Shown: in pieces, positions 36,949 through 49,745 of the stretch
Layout of the letters: every line of letters starts with the position of its first letter
Numbering within the stretch: position 1 is the stretch's first letter
Origin: Lichenibacterium ramalinae
Lineage (GTDB): Bacteria; Pseudomonadota; Alphaproteobacteria; Rhizobiales; Beijerinckiaceae
Assembly: GCF_004137085.1 (NCBI RefSeq)
Contig: NZ_QYBC01000009.1
Coordinates: 162,020 to 226,019 of the forward strand
DNA: 64,000 nucleotides
Reading direction: 5' to 3'
The notes under the pieces: generated by a model
Seen by the model: the letters and a program-made list of their open reading frames with translations, nothing else
The model's database searches: none
Told to the model about the DNA's origin: nothing
Translations under genes and position numbers: made by a program

Positions 36949-37188
36949 ATGCCACAGTTCTTTTTCGACACGGACGACGGGGAACGGGTCTTCCGTGACC
37001 GGGACGGGCTCGAACTCGCCGACCTCGACGAGGTCCAGGCCGAGGCCGCCAGCCTGTTGCGGGACCTGGCGCATGGCGTCGTCGACGCCGGTGGCCGGCG
37101 TTCCGTGCGGACGACGGTCAGGGACGTCAACGGTGCCCTGGTCTATGCCGGCACCATGACGCTGACCCTGGAGCGCCTCGGCGCCTGA
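36949..37188 (+). CDS. DUF6894-type small protein (79 aa), copy 2
   Basis: The ATG at 36949 has CGGGAGG as ribosome site. The product begins MPQFFFDTDDGERVFRDRDG and continues with LADLDEVQAEAASLLRDLA and TTVRDVNGALVYAGTMTLTL, the same layout as the copies at 19295 and 37316. It is 79 residues long. Function is unknown; in other genomes such genes occur in many copies. Confidence 0.75.
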   Translation: MPQFFFDTDDGERVFRDRDGLELADLDEVQAEAASLLRDLAHGVVDAGGRRSVRTTVRDVNGALVYAGTMTLTLERLGA

Positions 37189-37315
37189 CGTCGAAGCGCC
37201 TCGGCGCCCGGCTGTCGGCGCCTCTGCATCGGGCGTGGCCCCGTGCGGTTCGGGCGCGGAAAACCGTTCTCTACGCTCCGCGTTACGCCTCGGGCCTCAC
37301 CGGGAGGGTACCGCC

Positions 37316-37600
37316 ATGCCATTGTTCTTCTTCGACGTGTATGACAACGGCCGGTTATCGACCGACGACCACGGGGTCGAATGCAGCGGCCTCGCGGAGG
37401 CCCGGGACCAGGCGGTGGCGCTGTTGCCGGATCTGGCCCGCGACGAACTCCCCGATGGCGACACCCACAGCTTCGTCTGCGAGGTCCGGCGTGCCGACGG
37501 GATGCGGTGCTACCGGGCCACGCTGACGTTCAACGGGATCTGGCACCCCGGCGGCGAGGCCGGAGACGGGCCGGCGAGCGCGAGCGACGGGCCGGGATGA
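37316..37600 (+). CDS. DUF6894-type small protein (94 aa), copy 3
   Basis: The ATG at 37316 follows GGGAGGG. The protein has 94 residues with MPLFFFDVYDNGRLSTDDHG, AEARDQAVALLPDLARDELP and CEVRRADGMRCYRATLTF. The C-terminal 20 residues (Gly/Ala/Ser-rich) are extra compared with the other copies. It lies 128 bp after copy 2 and is a likely tandem duplicate that has diverged. Confidence 0.72.
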   Translation: MPLFFFDVYDNGRLSTDDHGVECSGLAEARDQAVALLPDLARDELPDGDTHSFVCEVRRADGMRCYRATLTFNGIWHPGGEAGDGPASASDGPG

Positions 37601-37814
37601 GGGGCGGTCCCGTGGCGGCGCCGGGACGCATCGGACGCTCCACCACGCCGGTCATGCCCTCGCGCCAGCTGTCCCGGACGCTCGCCACGGCCCCGCGCCC
37701 GCCGGCGCCGAACGCGACAGGGCGCCGACGTGGCCCGCCGGCGCCCTGGATGGGGTTCGATGCTCCGCCGGCATGCGCGGCGGCGGCATCGGAGTCTGTG
37801 ACGGGATCGAACTC

Positions 37815-38294
37815 TCAGTGGAACTGCGTGCGCAGCCGGTCGATCTCGCGGCTCGCCAGGGCGGCGACACCGGTGCCCTGGGGGTCGCGGCGCAGCACCG
37901 TCTCGGCGGCCCGCACGGCGGCATCGGCGGCGGCGGCCCGGACGTCGGCGGTCGCCTGCGTTTCCGCCATGGCGATCTTGGCTTCGGCCTGCTTGGTGCG
38001 GCGCGCCACGTAATCGGTGAGGCGGACCTGGGCCTCCTGGCTCATCAGCTCGGCCTCCTTGCGGGCCTGGGCCACGATGGCGGCGGCCTCGGCCTCGGCG
38101 GCGGCGGCCCTGCGCTTGAAGCTGTCGAGCACGGCGGCGGCCTCGTCATGCAGGCGCTTGGCCTGGGCGAGCTCGTCGGCGACCTTGCGGGCGCGGTCGT
38201 CGAGCGCGTTGCCGATCTTGCCGTGCACCCCGAGGTAGCCGAGGCCGATCACGAAGACCACGAAGCCGAGGGCGACCCAAAATTCTGCGTCCAT
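37815..38294 (-). CDS. atpF: F0F1 ATP synthase subunit b
   Basis: The protein has 159 residues: one N-terminal membrane helix (EFWVALGFVVFVIGLGYLGV) and a long helical stalk with many Ala, Glu and Arg residues. It forms the peripheral stalk with subunit b' encoded just upstream (11-bp gap). The start at the ATG at 38294 gives the conserved MDAEFWVALGF. It is the last gene of the F0 operon. Confidence 0.93.
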   Translation of the reverse strand: MDAEFWVALGFVVFVIGLGYLGVHGKIGNALDDRARKVADELAQAKRLHDEAAAVLDSFKRRAAAAEAEAAAIVAQARKEAELMSQEAQVRLTDYVARRTKQAEAKIAMAETQATADVRAAAADAAVRAAETVLRRDPQGTGVAALASREIDRLRTQFH

Positions 38295-38305
38295 GGGGAT
38301 GCTCC

Positions 38306-38848
38306 TCAGCGGGCGGTGGAGGAAAGCGCGGCGTCGACCGCCTGGGGGTCCGCGGCCTTGCCGGTCAGGTGCTGGACGATGGCGGCGGCGGCGTCGCGCG
38401 CGATGCCCTCGACATTGCCCATGGCGCGGGTCTTGGTCTCGGCGATCTGGCGTTCGGCGGCGGCCATCTTGCCGTTCAGCTCGCCCTCGAGCGTGTGGCG
38501 CCGGGCCTCGTCGGCGGCGAGCAGTTCTTCGTGCGTCTTCTGGGCGAGGGCCTGGGCGCGGGTCTTGGCTTCGGCGAGCTTGGAATCGTAGGCGGCGCTG
38601 GCGGCCGTGGCCTGCTCCTGCATGCGCGCCGCGTCGGCGAGGTCGCCCTCGATGCGGCTGCGGCGGTTCTCCAGGATGGCGCCGACGCGCGGCAGCGCGA
38701 TCCGCGACATCAGCCAGTAGAGCAGGCCGAAGACGATGACCAGCCACACGATCTGCGACAGGTAGGTCGAGCTTTCGAAGGGCGGGAAGGCGGCCGACCC
38801 CGTATCCAGGTCGGAGGCGTTGGCGAGGGTCTGTTCTGCGACGGCCAT
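38306..38848 (-). CDS. atpG: F0F1 ATP synthase subunit b' (second b-type)
   Basis: The protein has 180 residues: an N-terminal region of about 25 residues (with DTGSAAFPPFESSTYLSQI), a membrane helix (VWLVIVFGLLYWLMSRIAL) and a stalk. The FPPFxxxTYxSQIxWL start is typical of the b' subunit of photosynthetic and alphaproteobacterial ATP synthases, called atpG or atpF2 in different genomes. It pairs with subunit b as a heterodimeric stator. Confidence 0.92.
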   Translation of the reverse strand: MAVAEQTLANASDLDTGSAAFPPFESSTYLSQIVWLVIVFGLLYWLMSRIALPRVGAILENRRSRIEGDLADAARMQEQATAASAAYDSKLAEAKTRAQALAQKTHEELLAADEARRHTLEGELNGKMAAAERQIAETKTRAMGNVEGIARDAAAAIVQHLTGKAADPQAVDAALSSTAR

Positions 38849-39025
38849 ATCGGTTCCGGGATCAGGGCATCGGAGGGCAAGGCCGGCTCCGAGCCGGCGT
38901 CTCGTCTCGGCCCGGGGGCCGAGCAGGGTCGCCGCGGGGCAGGACCCCGCGGCGGGAAGCGCTCAAAGCTGTGTGCGGCGGACTCGGGCCTGAATGCCTT
39001 CCGGAAGCGTCGGGACGGTTCCCGT

Positions 39026-39041
39026 CGTTTCCGGGGAAACG
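39026..39041. other. Hairpin directly downstream of atpE
   Basis: A perfect inverted repeat, CGTTTCC-GG-GGAAACG, lies 18 bp beyond the atpE stop (atpE is on the minus strand) within the 210-bp gap to the b' gene. No T-run follows. It could protect the atpE message end or attenuate read-through to the stalk genes, which would fit the high c-subunit demand. Confidence 0.45.
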
Positions 39042-39058
39042 GGCCTTCGTGCCCGGGC

Positions 39059-39322
39059 TCAGCGAACCACGAAGAGCAGCAGGATCGCCACCAGGAAGGC
39101 GAAGATGCCGAGACCTTCGGCGAGCGCCGCGCCGATGAAGGCCCGGCCGAACTGGCCGTCGGCCGCCGACGGGTTGCGCAGCGCGCCCGACAGGAAGTTG
39201 CCGAAGATCGTGCCGACGCCGATGGCGGCGGCGCCCATGCCGATGGCGGCAAGGCCGGCGCCGATGAACTTGGCGGCGCTGACGTAGGCGTCGGCGAGGT
39301 GCTGGGCCTGGGTGGGATCCAT
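39059..39322 (-). CDS. atpE: F0F1 ATP synthase subunit c
   Basis: The protein has 87 residues in two membrane helices joined by a polar loop (residues 44-55, [12 protein letters not shown]). The ion-carrying carboxylate is the Glu in [13 protein letters not shown]. Family length is 75-85 residues; the 15-residue N-terminal polar start ([13 protein letters not shown]) makes it slightly long. It forms the proton-driven rotor ring. Confidence 0.96.
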   Translation of the reverse strand: MDPTQAQHLADAYVSAAKFIGAGLAAIGMGAAAIGVGTIFGNFLSGALRNPSAADGQFGRAFIGAALAEGLGIFAFLVAILLLFVVR

Positions 39323-39374
39323 GATGAGCTCTCTTTCTAGGGAAGGTCGGGCGACGTTTGTTGTTGGGTAATTA

Positions 39375-40142
39375 TCAGTGGCCCGGATGGATTGCGTCGT
39401 TGAGGTAGACGCAAGTCAGGATGGCGAACACGTAAGCCTGCAGGGCGGCTACGAGCAGCTCGAAGGCGGTCAGCAGGATGATGCCGATGAAGGGGAGGGG
39501 GGCGATCAGGGCCGCGGCGGTGCCGGAGCCGAGCAGCAGCACGATGAAGCCGCCGAACACCTTGAGGGTGATGTGGCCGGCCAGCATGTTGGCGAAAAGC
39601 CGGACGCTGAGCGAGATGGGCCGCGACAGGAACGAGATGATCTCGATCAGGACGATGAAGGGCAGGATCGCCGGCGCCACGCCCGAGGGGGCGAAGAGGC
39701 CGAGGAAATGCGTGCCGTGGCGCACCAGCCCGTAGACGATGACGACGCCCATCACCAGGGCGGCCAGCGCGAAGGTGACGATGATCTGGCTCGTCACCGT
39801 GTAGGAGAAGGGCAGCAGGCCGAGCAGGTTCGCGAACAGCACGAACATGAAGAGGCTGAACACGAAGGGGAAGAAGCGCATGCCGTCGTTGCCGGCCGTG
39901 CCCCGCACGGTGTCGGCCACGAACTCGTAGCTCATCTCGGCGGCCGCCTGCAGGCGACCCGGCACCAGCGAGCGCCGCGACGTGCCGTAGATCATCAGCA
40001 GCGACACGAGGCCGAGGATGATGAACATCAGCAGCGACGCGTTGGTGAACGAGAAGGCGGTCGTGTGGGTGTGGGCCGGCGAGAACAGCGGCGAAACGTT
40101 GAACTGTTCGATCGGGTCGATTGCTTTTTCAGCCACGTCCAA
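39375..40142 (-). CDS. atpB: F0F1 ATP synthase subunit a
   Basis: The protein has 255 residues and six or so helices. The essential Arg is in [18 protein letters not shown]. It forms the proton half-channels against the c-ring. The start at the ATG at 40142 gives [20 protein letters not shown], the usual alphaproteobacterial N-terminus. It is the second gene of the operon, after atpI. Confidence 0.96.
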   Translation of the reverse strand: MDVAEKAIDPIEQFNVSPLFSPAHTHTTAFSFTNASLLMFIILGLVSLLMIYGTSRRSLVPGRLQAAAEMSYEFVADTVRGTAGNDGMRFFPFVFSLFMFVLFANLLGLLPFSYTVTSQIIVTFALAALVMGVVIVYGLVRHGTHFLGLFAPSGVAPAILPFIVLIEIISFLSRPISLSVRLFANMLAGHITLKVFGGFIVLLLGSGTAAALIAPLPFIGIILLTAFELLVAALQAYVFAILTCVYLNDAIHPGH

Positions 40143-40211
40143 ACCTCTTCCCGCTGGCGCCCCTCGCGGGGCGTTCGCCTGTGAACGAACGGCCGGCCGG
40201 CCGCGGATGCT

Positions 40212-40568
40212 TCAGCGCTTCGTCGTGCCGCCCGGTCCGCCGGGCTGCATGGCGATGCGGTAGACGTTCCAGAACCCCGCGGCCGTGCCGAGGGCCAGGA
40301 ACACGATCAGGGCGCCGGGCGAGGTGCCCAGCCACCGGTCGATCGCCCAGCCGATGAAGCCGCCCACGACGACCGCGGCGACGAATTCCGACATGACGCG
40401 GAAACCCAGGCTCATCGCCTGGCCCATGCCGTTGGGGGACGAGAATCCGCCGGTCGGCTGCCGCGTTTCGGCCCCCTTGCGGTGGCCGTCGAGCGCGCCC
40501 GACAGGTCCTTCAGCCGCGCCCGCATGGCCGCGTCGTCGTCCGCGCCACCGCCCTGGGGATCCGCCAT
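40212..40568 (-). CDS. atpI: ATP synthase assembly factor AtpI
   Basis: The protein has 118 residues with two membrane helices (MSEFVAAVVVGGFIGWAID and ALIVFLALGTAAGFWNVYR). It assists c-ring assembly. The start at the ATG at 40568 avoids an unsupported upstream extension. It is the first gene of the F0 operon; the F1 operon is elsewhere, as usual in this group. Confidence 0.9.
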   Translation of the reverse strand: MADPQGGGADDDAAMRARLKDLSGALDGHRKGAETRQPTGGFSSPNGMGQAMSLGFRVMSEFVAAVVVGGFIGWAIDRWLGTSPGALIVFLALGTAAGFWNVYRIAMQPGGPGGTTKR

Positions 40569-40858
40569 CTCGTGTCGCTCCCCCGTCGCGGTGGCCCGGT
40601 GATTCGCCCTTCGCCGGACGGCATCGGGACATGTTTCATCGCGAAAAGGGCACGGGCGTGCCCCATTCACGCTGGGCGGGTTCATAGAAACCAGCACCGA
40701 TGTGGTGTCAAGAACGGCACGGGCCGGAACGGCAGGGTTTTTGGACCCGGTGCCGGGCGGGTGCGACCCCGCCGGGCGTGACGTCCCGCCCGGCGCTCGT
40801 GATAGGGTCACGGCCGTCGGTCGCGGCAGATCCGCCGGGCCGCCAGGGAGATGCCGCC

Positions 40859-44237
<3,379 letters not shown>

Positions 44238-44298
44238 CGGGGCGGTCGCCCGTTGGGACGGGTCGCCGAGCGCCGCGGCGGCCCAGGCTGCAGGACGC

Positions 44299-44523
44299 TC
44301 ACAGCCCGAGGCGCGCGTGGGCTTCGGCCGGCGTCATGTGGCGGATCTCCTCCTCGGAGACGCCGAGGTCGCGCAACGCCGCCTTCTGGCGCCGGGTGAT
44401 CATCAGCGACACGCCGGGGAGCGCGGTGCCGTCGGGCGCAGCCTCGCCGGACGGGGGCTCGTCGGCCGCAGCTTCTGGAGCCGCGGCGGCCGGGGGCCGG
44501 TTGTCCTGGTCGTCGGTCTGCAT
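44299..44523 (-). CDS. Small hypothetical protein (74 aa)
   Basis: The 74-residue product has an Ala/Pro/Glu-rich start and a conserved-looking C-terminus (MITRRQKAALRDLGVSEEEI, then RHMTPAEAHARLGL). This C-terminal block recurs in short alphaproteobacterial proteins of unknown function. It starts at the ATG at 44523 and is convergent with gyrB. Confidence 0.6.
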   Translation of the reverse strand: MQTDDQDNRPPAAAAPEAAADEPPSGEAAPDGTALPGVSLMITRRQKAALRDLGVSEEEIRHMTPAEAHARLGL

Positions 44524-44646
44524 GTCAGGTCAACCGGTCCGAGCTGGACGGGTTCCCGATCCGTTGCCCGCCCCCGGGAAGCCTGACGCCGAGCATCATG
44601 AGGCGATCGCCGATCGTTCCAGTGGGCCACGACCCATGGCGGCGGC

Positions 44647-45102
44647 TCACGTTGGCCCGTCGCGCCCTGATGCGGCCCGGGCCGCTGCCGCCAGCACGGG
44701 TTCGGCGTCGATGCCGAAGTCGCGGCAGCCCGCCACGATCGTGGCGAGGTAGCCGGGATCGGGCGGGGCCTCGTGCGTCCCGGCCATCCGGTAGACGAGG
44801 GCTTGCCGATGGACGGGGGCTTGCCCGGGCGCGTCGCCCTCCGCCGCCAGGACGGGCAGCAGCAGCCGGCGGTAGAGGCCATCAGCGACGTCCTCGTAGA
44901 GGTCGAGCGCCGCCGCGCAGGCCGGCGTGATCCGCCACAGGCCGCCCGCGACGCGGCTGCCGGCCCGGGGGACGACGTCGGCCCAGGCGCGAAACACCAG
45001 GGCATGGTCCGGCAGGTGGGCGGGCCCGAGCGGCACGGCCGCCGGGCAGCGGGCCCGCATGTCGGCCCGGTTCATGTTCGAACCGTAGGCGAAGTAGAGC
45101 AT
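44647..45102 (-). CDS. Gamma-glutamylcyclotransferase family protein
   Basis: The ATG at 45102 starts a 151-residue GGCT-fold protein with the family motif MLYFAYGSNMN, and then ARCPAAVPLGPAHLPDHAL; a catalytic Glu could be in LDLYEDVADGLYRR. Family members turn gamma-glutamyl peptides into 5-oxoproline. It lies 23 bp after the glycosyltransferase gene on the same strand and may be cotranscribed. The frame runs much further upstream, but the start given matches the family. Confidence 0.85.
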   Translation of the reverse strand: MLYFAYGSNMNRADMRARCPAAVPLGPAHLPDHALVFRAWADVVPRAGSRVAGGLWRITPACAAALDLYEDVADGLYRRLLLPVLAAEGDAPGQAPVHRQALVYRMAGTHEAPPDPGYLATIVAGCRDFGIDAEPVLAAAARAASGRDGPT

Positions 45103-45125
45103 GGGCGGGCTCCCGAGGCGGTCCG

Positions 45126-47249
45126 TCACTGCACCCGGATCGTGCCGTCCTCCGCCTCCATCGTGAGGTTCGGCGACCCGTAGGGGTCGTCGAGCAGCCG
45201 CTCGCCCCACCGCTCCTTCAGGGCCGCGACCTCGCGGTTGAAGCGCTCGGCCGTGCGCGGGCTGAGGTCCCGGCCGCGGCTGACGCTCTCGTGGTGGGTG
45301 AGTTCGGCGAAGGGGGTCCAAAGGTTGCGGTAGCCGGCAGCCGCCACCTTGAGGCAGAAGTCGACGTCGTTGTAGCCGACGGCGAAGCGCTCCGCGTCGA
45401 GCCCGCCGACCTCGTCGTAGACGGCCTTGCGCACCACGAGGCAGGCGGCCGTGACGGCCGACACCTCGTTGACGGTGACGAGGTCGTCCCGCCCGCCGCG
45501 GTCCCCCCGCGCCGCGCGCTTGTGGCGGTGGCCGGCGGCACCCGCCACGCCCACCACCACCCCCCCGTGCTGCAGGCGCCCGTCCGGATACCAGAGCTTG
45601 GCGCCGACGCAGCCGACGCCCGGCTGCACGGCCCAGCCCACCATCTCCTCGAGCCAATGCGCGTCCGTCACCTCGATGTCGTTGTTGACGAGCCCGAGCA
45701 GCGTCCCCCTGGCGGTGGCGGCCGCGACGTTGTTGAGGCGGGCGTAGTTGAAGGGGCCGTCGTCGCGCAGCACGCGGATGCGCCCGTCCCCCACCCAGCT
45801 GTCGAAGAGCTTGAACGTATCGTCCTCGACCGAGCCGTTGTCGACCACGACGATCTCGAAGCGCCGGTAGGCGGTCTTGCCCAGCAGCGTCGAGACGGCG
45901 GTGCCGAGGAGGTCGGCGCGGTCGCGCGTCGGGATGACCAGCGTGACGAGCGGCTTCTCCTCCGGGGTGAAGAGCACGCGGGGATCGGGCGAGCGCGGGT
46001 CCGACATGACGCGCGCTTCGGCGCCGCGGCGGGCCAGCGCCCGGCGGATCGCGGCCTTGCGCTCCTCGGCCGCCGCCGCCGCCGCGGGACCGGCGCCGTG
46101 GCTGAGCACCTGGGCGACATGCACCACGTCGCGCGGCTCCAGCCATTCCCCGAGCCGCAGCATGAGGTCGTGGCGCCAGGCCGCGACGCCGAAATCGGCG
46201 GCGCCGTCCTCCTCGGCCGACAGGCCGATGCCGCGCAGCGTCTCGATGGCGATGGCGCAGGGGTCGCCGATGTAATTGGCGCTGAGCAGCCGCGCCGGCG
46301 ACCAGGCGGGCTTGAAGGTCGGGTCGGTGCGGGTGCCGGCGGCGTCGGCATGGTCCTCGTCGGCATAGACGAGCCTGGCCCCCGGCACCCGCTCCAGCGT
46401 CAGGGCCAGCACCGTGAGGGCATGGGGGCGCAGCCGCGTTCCGGGCCGCGGCAGCAGCATGTGGGTGCCCCGCGCCGTCGCCAGGGCGGCGTCGGGGTCG
46501 GCGGGGTCGTAGGGGCGCTCGCGGTCGTCCCCGGGGGCGGGCGTGCCGGGCACCAGCAGCTCCCAGTCGGGGTCGTGCTGCGCCACGAGGCTGGCCCGCA
46601 GGGCGGCCAGGGCCGGGCCGTCGAGGTCGGGGCCGGCCAGCACGGTGAAGCGCGGGCGGCGGGCCAGCCCGTCGAGCCGGCCGCGGTGGAAGGCGGCCTC
46701 GGCTTCGGGCCGTTCGTCGAATCGCTCGCGCCACAGCGCGTAGGCGGCGGCCGGTGCCATGGCCTGCGTGGCGATCGGGATGGCGGTGCGGCCCTGCCGG
46801 CTCATCTGCACGGCGAAGCGCGCCAGCCGCCATGGGAAGGAGCGCGGGTCGCCGCGCAGCACCGAGACGGCGCGGCGCACCAGCGCGCGCCGCTGTTCCC
46901 AGGCCGGCACGGGGCGGAAGGCGAGCAGGCGCGGCGTCGCGAGGTCCGCCGAGCCCGACACCTGCACGGCGACGCTGGCCAGCGGGCGCGTCGGGCGCAC
47001 CATGCCGAAGAAGGCGTTGCGCCCGGTCTTGGCGAGGTGCTGGGGCAGGACGGTACCGTCGGCGAAGGTGAAGACGAGGCGTCCGTCGGCCACGCCCGGC
47101 CCGTCATAGGCCAGCGTCAGGGCATACCAGCCGACGGGGCAGGGCGGGGCGAAGTCCCGCACCAGCCGAAGCGCGGGCTCGGGGTGGCGGAGCGTCACGG
47201 GCTCGCGCCCCGGCTCGGGACGCGTCGGCACCTCGACGCGCCAGCCCAT
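45126..47249 (-). CDS. Large glycosyltransferase with family 2 catalytic domain
   Basis: The ATG at 47249 gives 707 residues. The N-terminal third has a beta-rich domain (VTLRHPEPALRLVRDF, VRPTRPLASVAVQVSG); the middle contains SANYIGDPCAIAIETLRGIG; and the C-terminal half is a GT2 domain with LVTLVIPTRDRADLLGTAVS, EIVVVDNGSVEDDT, and VNNDIEVTDAHWLEEMVGW holding the nucleotide-binding Asp. This double layout is seen in O-antigen and rhamnan-type transferases. An alternative TTG start at 47300 exists. With rfbA and the nucleotide-sugar dehydrogenase just upstream it makes a polysaccharide locus. Confidence 0.85.
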   Translation of the reverse strand: MGWRVEVPTRPEPGREPVTLRHPEPALRLVRDFAPPCPVGWYALTLAYDGPGVADGRLVFTFADGTVLPQHLAKTGRNAFFGMVRPTRPLASVAVQVSGSADLATPRLLAFRPVPAWEQRRALVRRAVSVLRGDPRSFPWRLARFAVQMSRQGRTAIPIATQAMAPAAAYALWRERFDERPEAEAAFHRGRLDGLARRPRFTVLAGPDLDGPALAALRASLVAQHDPDWELLVPGTPAPGDDRERPYDPADPDAALATARGTHMLLPRPGTRLRPHALTVLALTLERVPGARLVYADEDHADAAGTRTDPTFKPAWSPARLLSANYIGDPCAIAIETLRGIGLSAEEDGAADFGVAAWRHDLMLRLGEWLEPRDVVHVAQVLSHGAGPAAAAAAEERKAAIRRALARRGAEARVMSDPRSPDPRVLFTPEEKPLVTLVIPTRDRADLLGTAVSTLLGKTAYRRFEIVVVDNGSVEDDTFKLFDSWVGDGRIRVLRDDGPFNYARLNNVAAATARGTLLGLVNNDIEVTDAHWLEEMVGWAVQPGVGCVGAKLWYPDGRLQHGGVVVGVAGAAGHRHKRAARGDRGGRDDLVTVNEVSAVTAACLVVRKAVYDEVGGLDAERFAVGYNDVDFCLKVAAAGYRNLWTPFAELTHHESVSRGRDLSPRTAERFNREVAALKERWGERLLDDPYGSPNLTMEAEDGTIRVQ

Positions 47250-47349
47250 GGGCCCGGCGCGGCCCGGCGCGTCCCGTCCCGGATCTGATGCGTCGCTCAA
47301 GCCGGATGCCTTTCGCGCGAGGGCACGGGGCGCGGCGGCGCGGCGCCGC

Positions 47350-48243
47350 TCAGGCGCGAGGGCTTTCGCCGGGCGCGCGCTCGGCCAGCACCTTGAACAG
47401 GTATTGCCCGTAGGTGCTCTTGCGGAGCTTCTCGGCCTGGCGGACGAACTGGACCTCGTCGATCCAGCCCTGGCTGAGGGCGATCTCTTCCGGGCAGGCG
47501 ATGCGGAAGCCCTGGCGCTTCTCGAAGACGCGCACGAACTCGCCGGCTTCGAGCAGGCTGTCGGGCGTGCCCGTGTCGAGCCAGGCGAAGCCGCGCCCCA
47601 TCCGCTCGACGCGCAGCGCGCCGCGCTCGAGGTAGATCCGGTTGAGGTCGGTGATCTCGAGTTCGCCGCGGGGCGAGGGCTTGAGGCTGCGGGCGATGCC
47701 GACGACCTCGGCGTCATAGAAGTAGAGGCCCGTGACGGCCCAGTTGGTCTTGGGGTTGGCCGGCTTCTCCTCGATCGAGACGGCGATGCCGCGCTCGTCG
47801 AAATCCACCACGCCGTAACGCTCGGGGTCGGTGACGTGGTAGGCGAAGACCGTGGCGCCCTGGGTGCGTTGCGCCGGGGCCTGCATCATCTCGGGCAGGC
47901 CGTGGCCGTAGAACACGTTGTCGCCGAGGATCAGCGAGCAGGGCTGGTCGCCGACGAAGTCCGCCCCGATGATGAAGGCCTGGGCGAGCCCGTCGGGCGA
48001 GGGCTGCTCGGCATAGGACAGCGACAGGCCCCATTGCGCGCCGTCGCCCAGCAGGTCGCGGAACAGCGGCAGGTCCCGCGGGGTGGAGATGAGCAGGATC
48101 TCCTTGATGCCGGCCAGCATCAGCGTCGCCAGCGGGTAGAAGATCATCGGCTTGTCGTAGATCGGCAGCAACTGCTTCGACAGCACGTGCGTCATCGGAT
48201 GGAGCCGCGTGCCGCTTCCGCCCGCCAGGATGATACCGCGCAT
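47350..48243 (-). CDS. rfbA: Glucose-1-phosphate thymidylyltransferase
   Basis: The 297-residue protein has the nucleotidyltransferase motif [16 protein letters not shown], then [18 protein letters not shown] and [19 protein letters not shown], with [14 protein letters not shown] in the C-terminal domain. It makes dTDP-glucose, the first step towards dTDP-rhamnose. The start at the ATG at 48243 is supported by the conserved MRGIILAGG. RfbB, C and D are not nearby, so the rest of the rhamnose path must be elsewhere. Confidence 0.95.
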   Translation of the reverse strand: MRGIILAGGSGTRLHPMTHVLSKQLLPIYDKPMIFYPLATLMLAGIKEILLISTPRDLPLFRDLLGDGAQWGLSLSYAEQPSPDGLAQAFIIGADFVGDQPCSLILGDNVFYGHGLPEMMQAPAQRTQGATVFAYHVTDPERYGVVDFDERGIAVSIEEKPANPKTNWAVTGLYFYDAEVVGIARSLKPSPRGELEITDLNRIYLERGALRVERMGRGFAWLDTGTPDSLLEAGEFVRVFEKRQGFRIACPEEIALSQGWIDEVQFVRQAEKLRKSTYGQYLFKVLAERAPGESPRA

Positions 48244-48375
48244 GTCGCCTCGTCCGTTCCGTCCCGGCCATCCCACGCGCCGCTCGGTGCCGCCACGACG
48301 TCGCCGAAGGGCCGCGCCGACCCGGGGACGACCTTAGCGGAGGATCGGGGCGGATCCAAATGCCGCGGGTTCGGC

Positions 48376-49728
48376 TCACGCCTTGACGATGTGGTCGCCC
48401 GAGAGGCCGGCGCGGGCCATCGCGTTGCGGGTGTCGACGACGAGGCGCGCGGCCCCTGCCAGCGCCGGGTAGTCGATGCCGTCGTGGTCGGTCGCGATCA
48501 GCACGGCGTCGTAGGCTGCGAGGGCGGCGGGGTCGAGCGGCCGGCTCGGGCGCCCGGCGAGGGCCGCGTGTTCGCGCGTCGGGGGGATGGCGGGCACGAA
48601 GGGGTCGTGGAAGTCGCAGGCGGCCCCCCGCGCCTCGATGAGGTCCATCAGGCGCAGCGAGGGGCTCTCGCGGGTGTCCTCGATGTTCTTCTTGTAGGCG
48701 ACGCCGATCAGGAGGATGCGGGCGCCGTTGAGGCCGCGCCCGCGCTGCCGGTCGAGCGCCAGGGCGAGCCGGTCGACGACATGGGCCGGCATGGCGGTGT
48801 TGATCTCGCCGGCGAGTTCGACGAAGCGCGTCGGCCGGTCGAATTCCCGGGCCTTCCAGGTGAGGTAGAAGGGGTCGATCGGCACGCAATGGCCGCCGAG
48901 GCCGGGGCCGGGATAGAAGGGCATGAAGCCGAAGGGCTTGGTCTTGGCGGCCTCGATCACCTCCCAGACGTCGATGCCCATGGCGTCGTAGATGAGCTTC
49001 AGCTCGTTCACGAGCGCGATGTTGACCGAGCGGAAGATGTTCTCGGTGAGCTTCACCGCCTCGGCGGTGCGGGTCGAGGAGACCGGCACGGTGCGGACCA
49101 CCAGCCTGGCATAGAGCGCTTCCGCCACGCGCAGCGCGTCGGCGCCGTCGCCCCCCACCACCTTGGGGATCGTGGCGGTGTCGTAGGCGCCGTTGCCGGG
49201 GTCTTCGCGTTCGGGCGAGTAGGCGAGGAAGAAGTCGGCGCCGCTCCGCAGCCCGCCGGCTTCCAGGATGGGGCGCATCACCTCGTCGGTCGTGCCGGGC
49301 CAGGTCGTGGATTCGAGCGCCACGAGCTGGCCCCGGCGCAGCCGCGGCGCGATGGCCCGGGCGGTGCGCTCGATGAAGGTCATGTCGGGCTCGCGCTGGC
49401 GCGTCAGCGGCGTCGGCACGCAGATGAGGATGGCGTCGGGCTCGTCGAGCCGGGCGAAATCCGCCGTCGCCTCGAAGCGCCCGGCGCGGGCGGCGGCATG
49501 CAGCGCCTCGGTCGGGATGTGGCTGATGAAGCTCGTGCCGGCGTTGAACTGCGCCACGCGGGCGGCGTCGATGTCGAAGCCCAGCACCGGCAGGCCGGCG
49601 CGGGCGGCGGCCAGCGCCAGCGGCAGGCCGACATAGCCGAGGCCCACGATGCCCACGAGCGCGGAGCCGGCCGCGATGCGCTCCAGCAGGGTCGTGGCGA
49701 GGGTCGAGGGTGTGGGCTGGTCCGGCAC
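48376..49728 (-). CDS. Nucleotide-sugar dehydrogenase (UDP-GlcNAc/ManNAc 6-dehydrogenase type)
   Basis: The 450-residue protein belongs to the UDP-glucose/GDP-mannose dehydrogenase family. The NAD motif is VGIVGLGYVGLPLALA; the catalytic Cys is in GGHCVPIDPFYLTWKA; the C-terminal domain has LLIGVAYKKNIEDTRESPSL. The KKNIEDTRESP variant and the length fit the WbpA/WecC type, which oxidises UDP-N-acetyl sugars to uronates, more than UDP-glucose dehydrogenase. It is the first gene of a minus-strand polysaccharide cluster. Confidence 0.9.
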   Translation of the reverse strand: MPDQPTPSTLATTLLERIAAGSALVGIVGLGYVGLPLALAAARAGLPVLGFDIDAARVAQFNAGTSFISHIPTEALHAAARAGRFEATADFARLDEPDAILICVPTPLTRQREPDMTFIERTARAIAPRLRRGQLVALESTTWPGTTDEVMRPILEAGGLRSGADFFLAYSPEREDPGNGAYDTATIPKVVGGDGADALRVAEALYARLVVRTVPVSSTRTAEAVKLTENIFRSVNIALVNELKLIYDAMGIDVWEVIEAAKTKPFGFMPFYPGPGLGGHCVPIDPFYLTWKAREFDRPTRFVELAGEINTAMPAHVVDRLALALDRQRGRGLNGARILLIGVAYKKNIEDTRESPSLRLMDLIEARGAACDFHDPFVPAIPPTREHAALAGRPSRPLDPAALAAYDAVLIATDHDGIDYPALAGAARLVVDTRNAMARAGLSGDHIVKA

Positions 49729-49745
49729 GGCATCGTCCTTCGGGA

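Noticed and set aside
37757..37820. A tRNA-like T-loop GGTTCGATG
   Set aside because: No cloverleaf could be built around it and no anticodon or acceptor stem fits.
45126..47717. An 863-residue form of the glycosyltransferase
   Set aside because: The extra N-terminal part lies opposite to and overlaps rfbA codons and is low-complexity; the start at 47249 is preferred.
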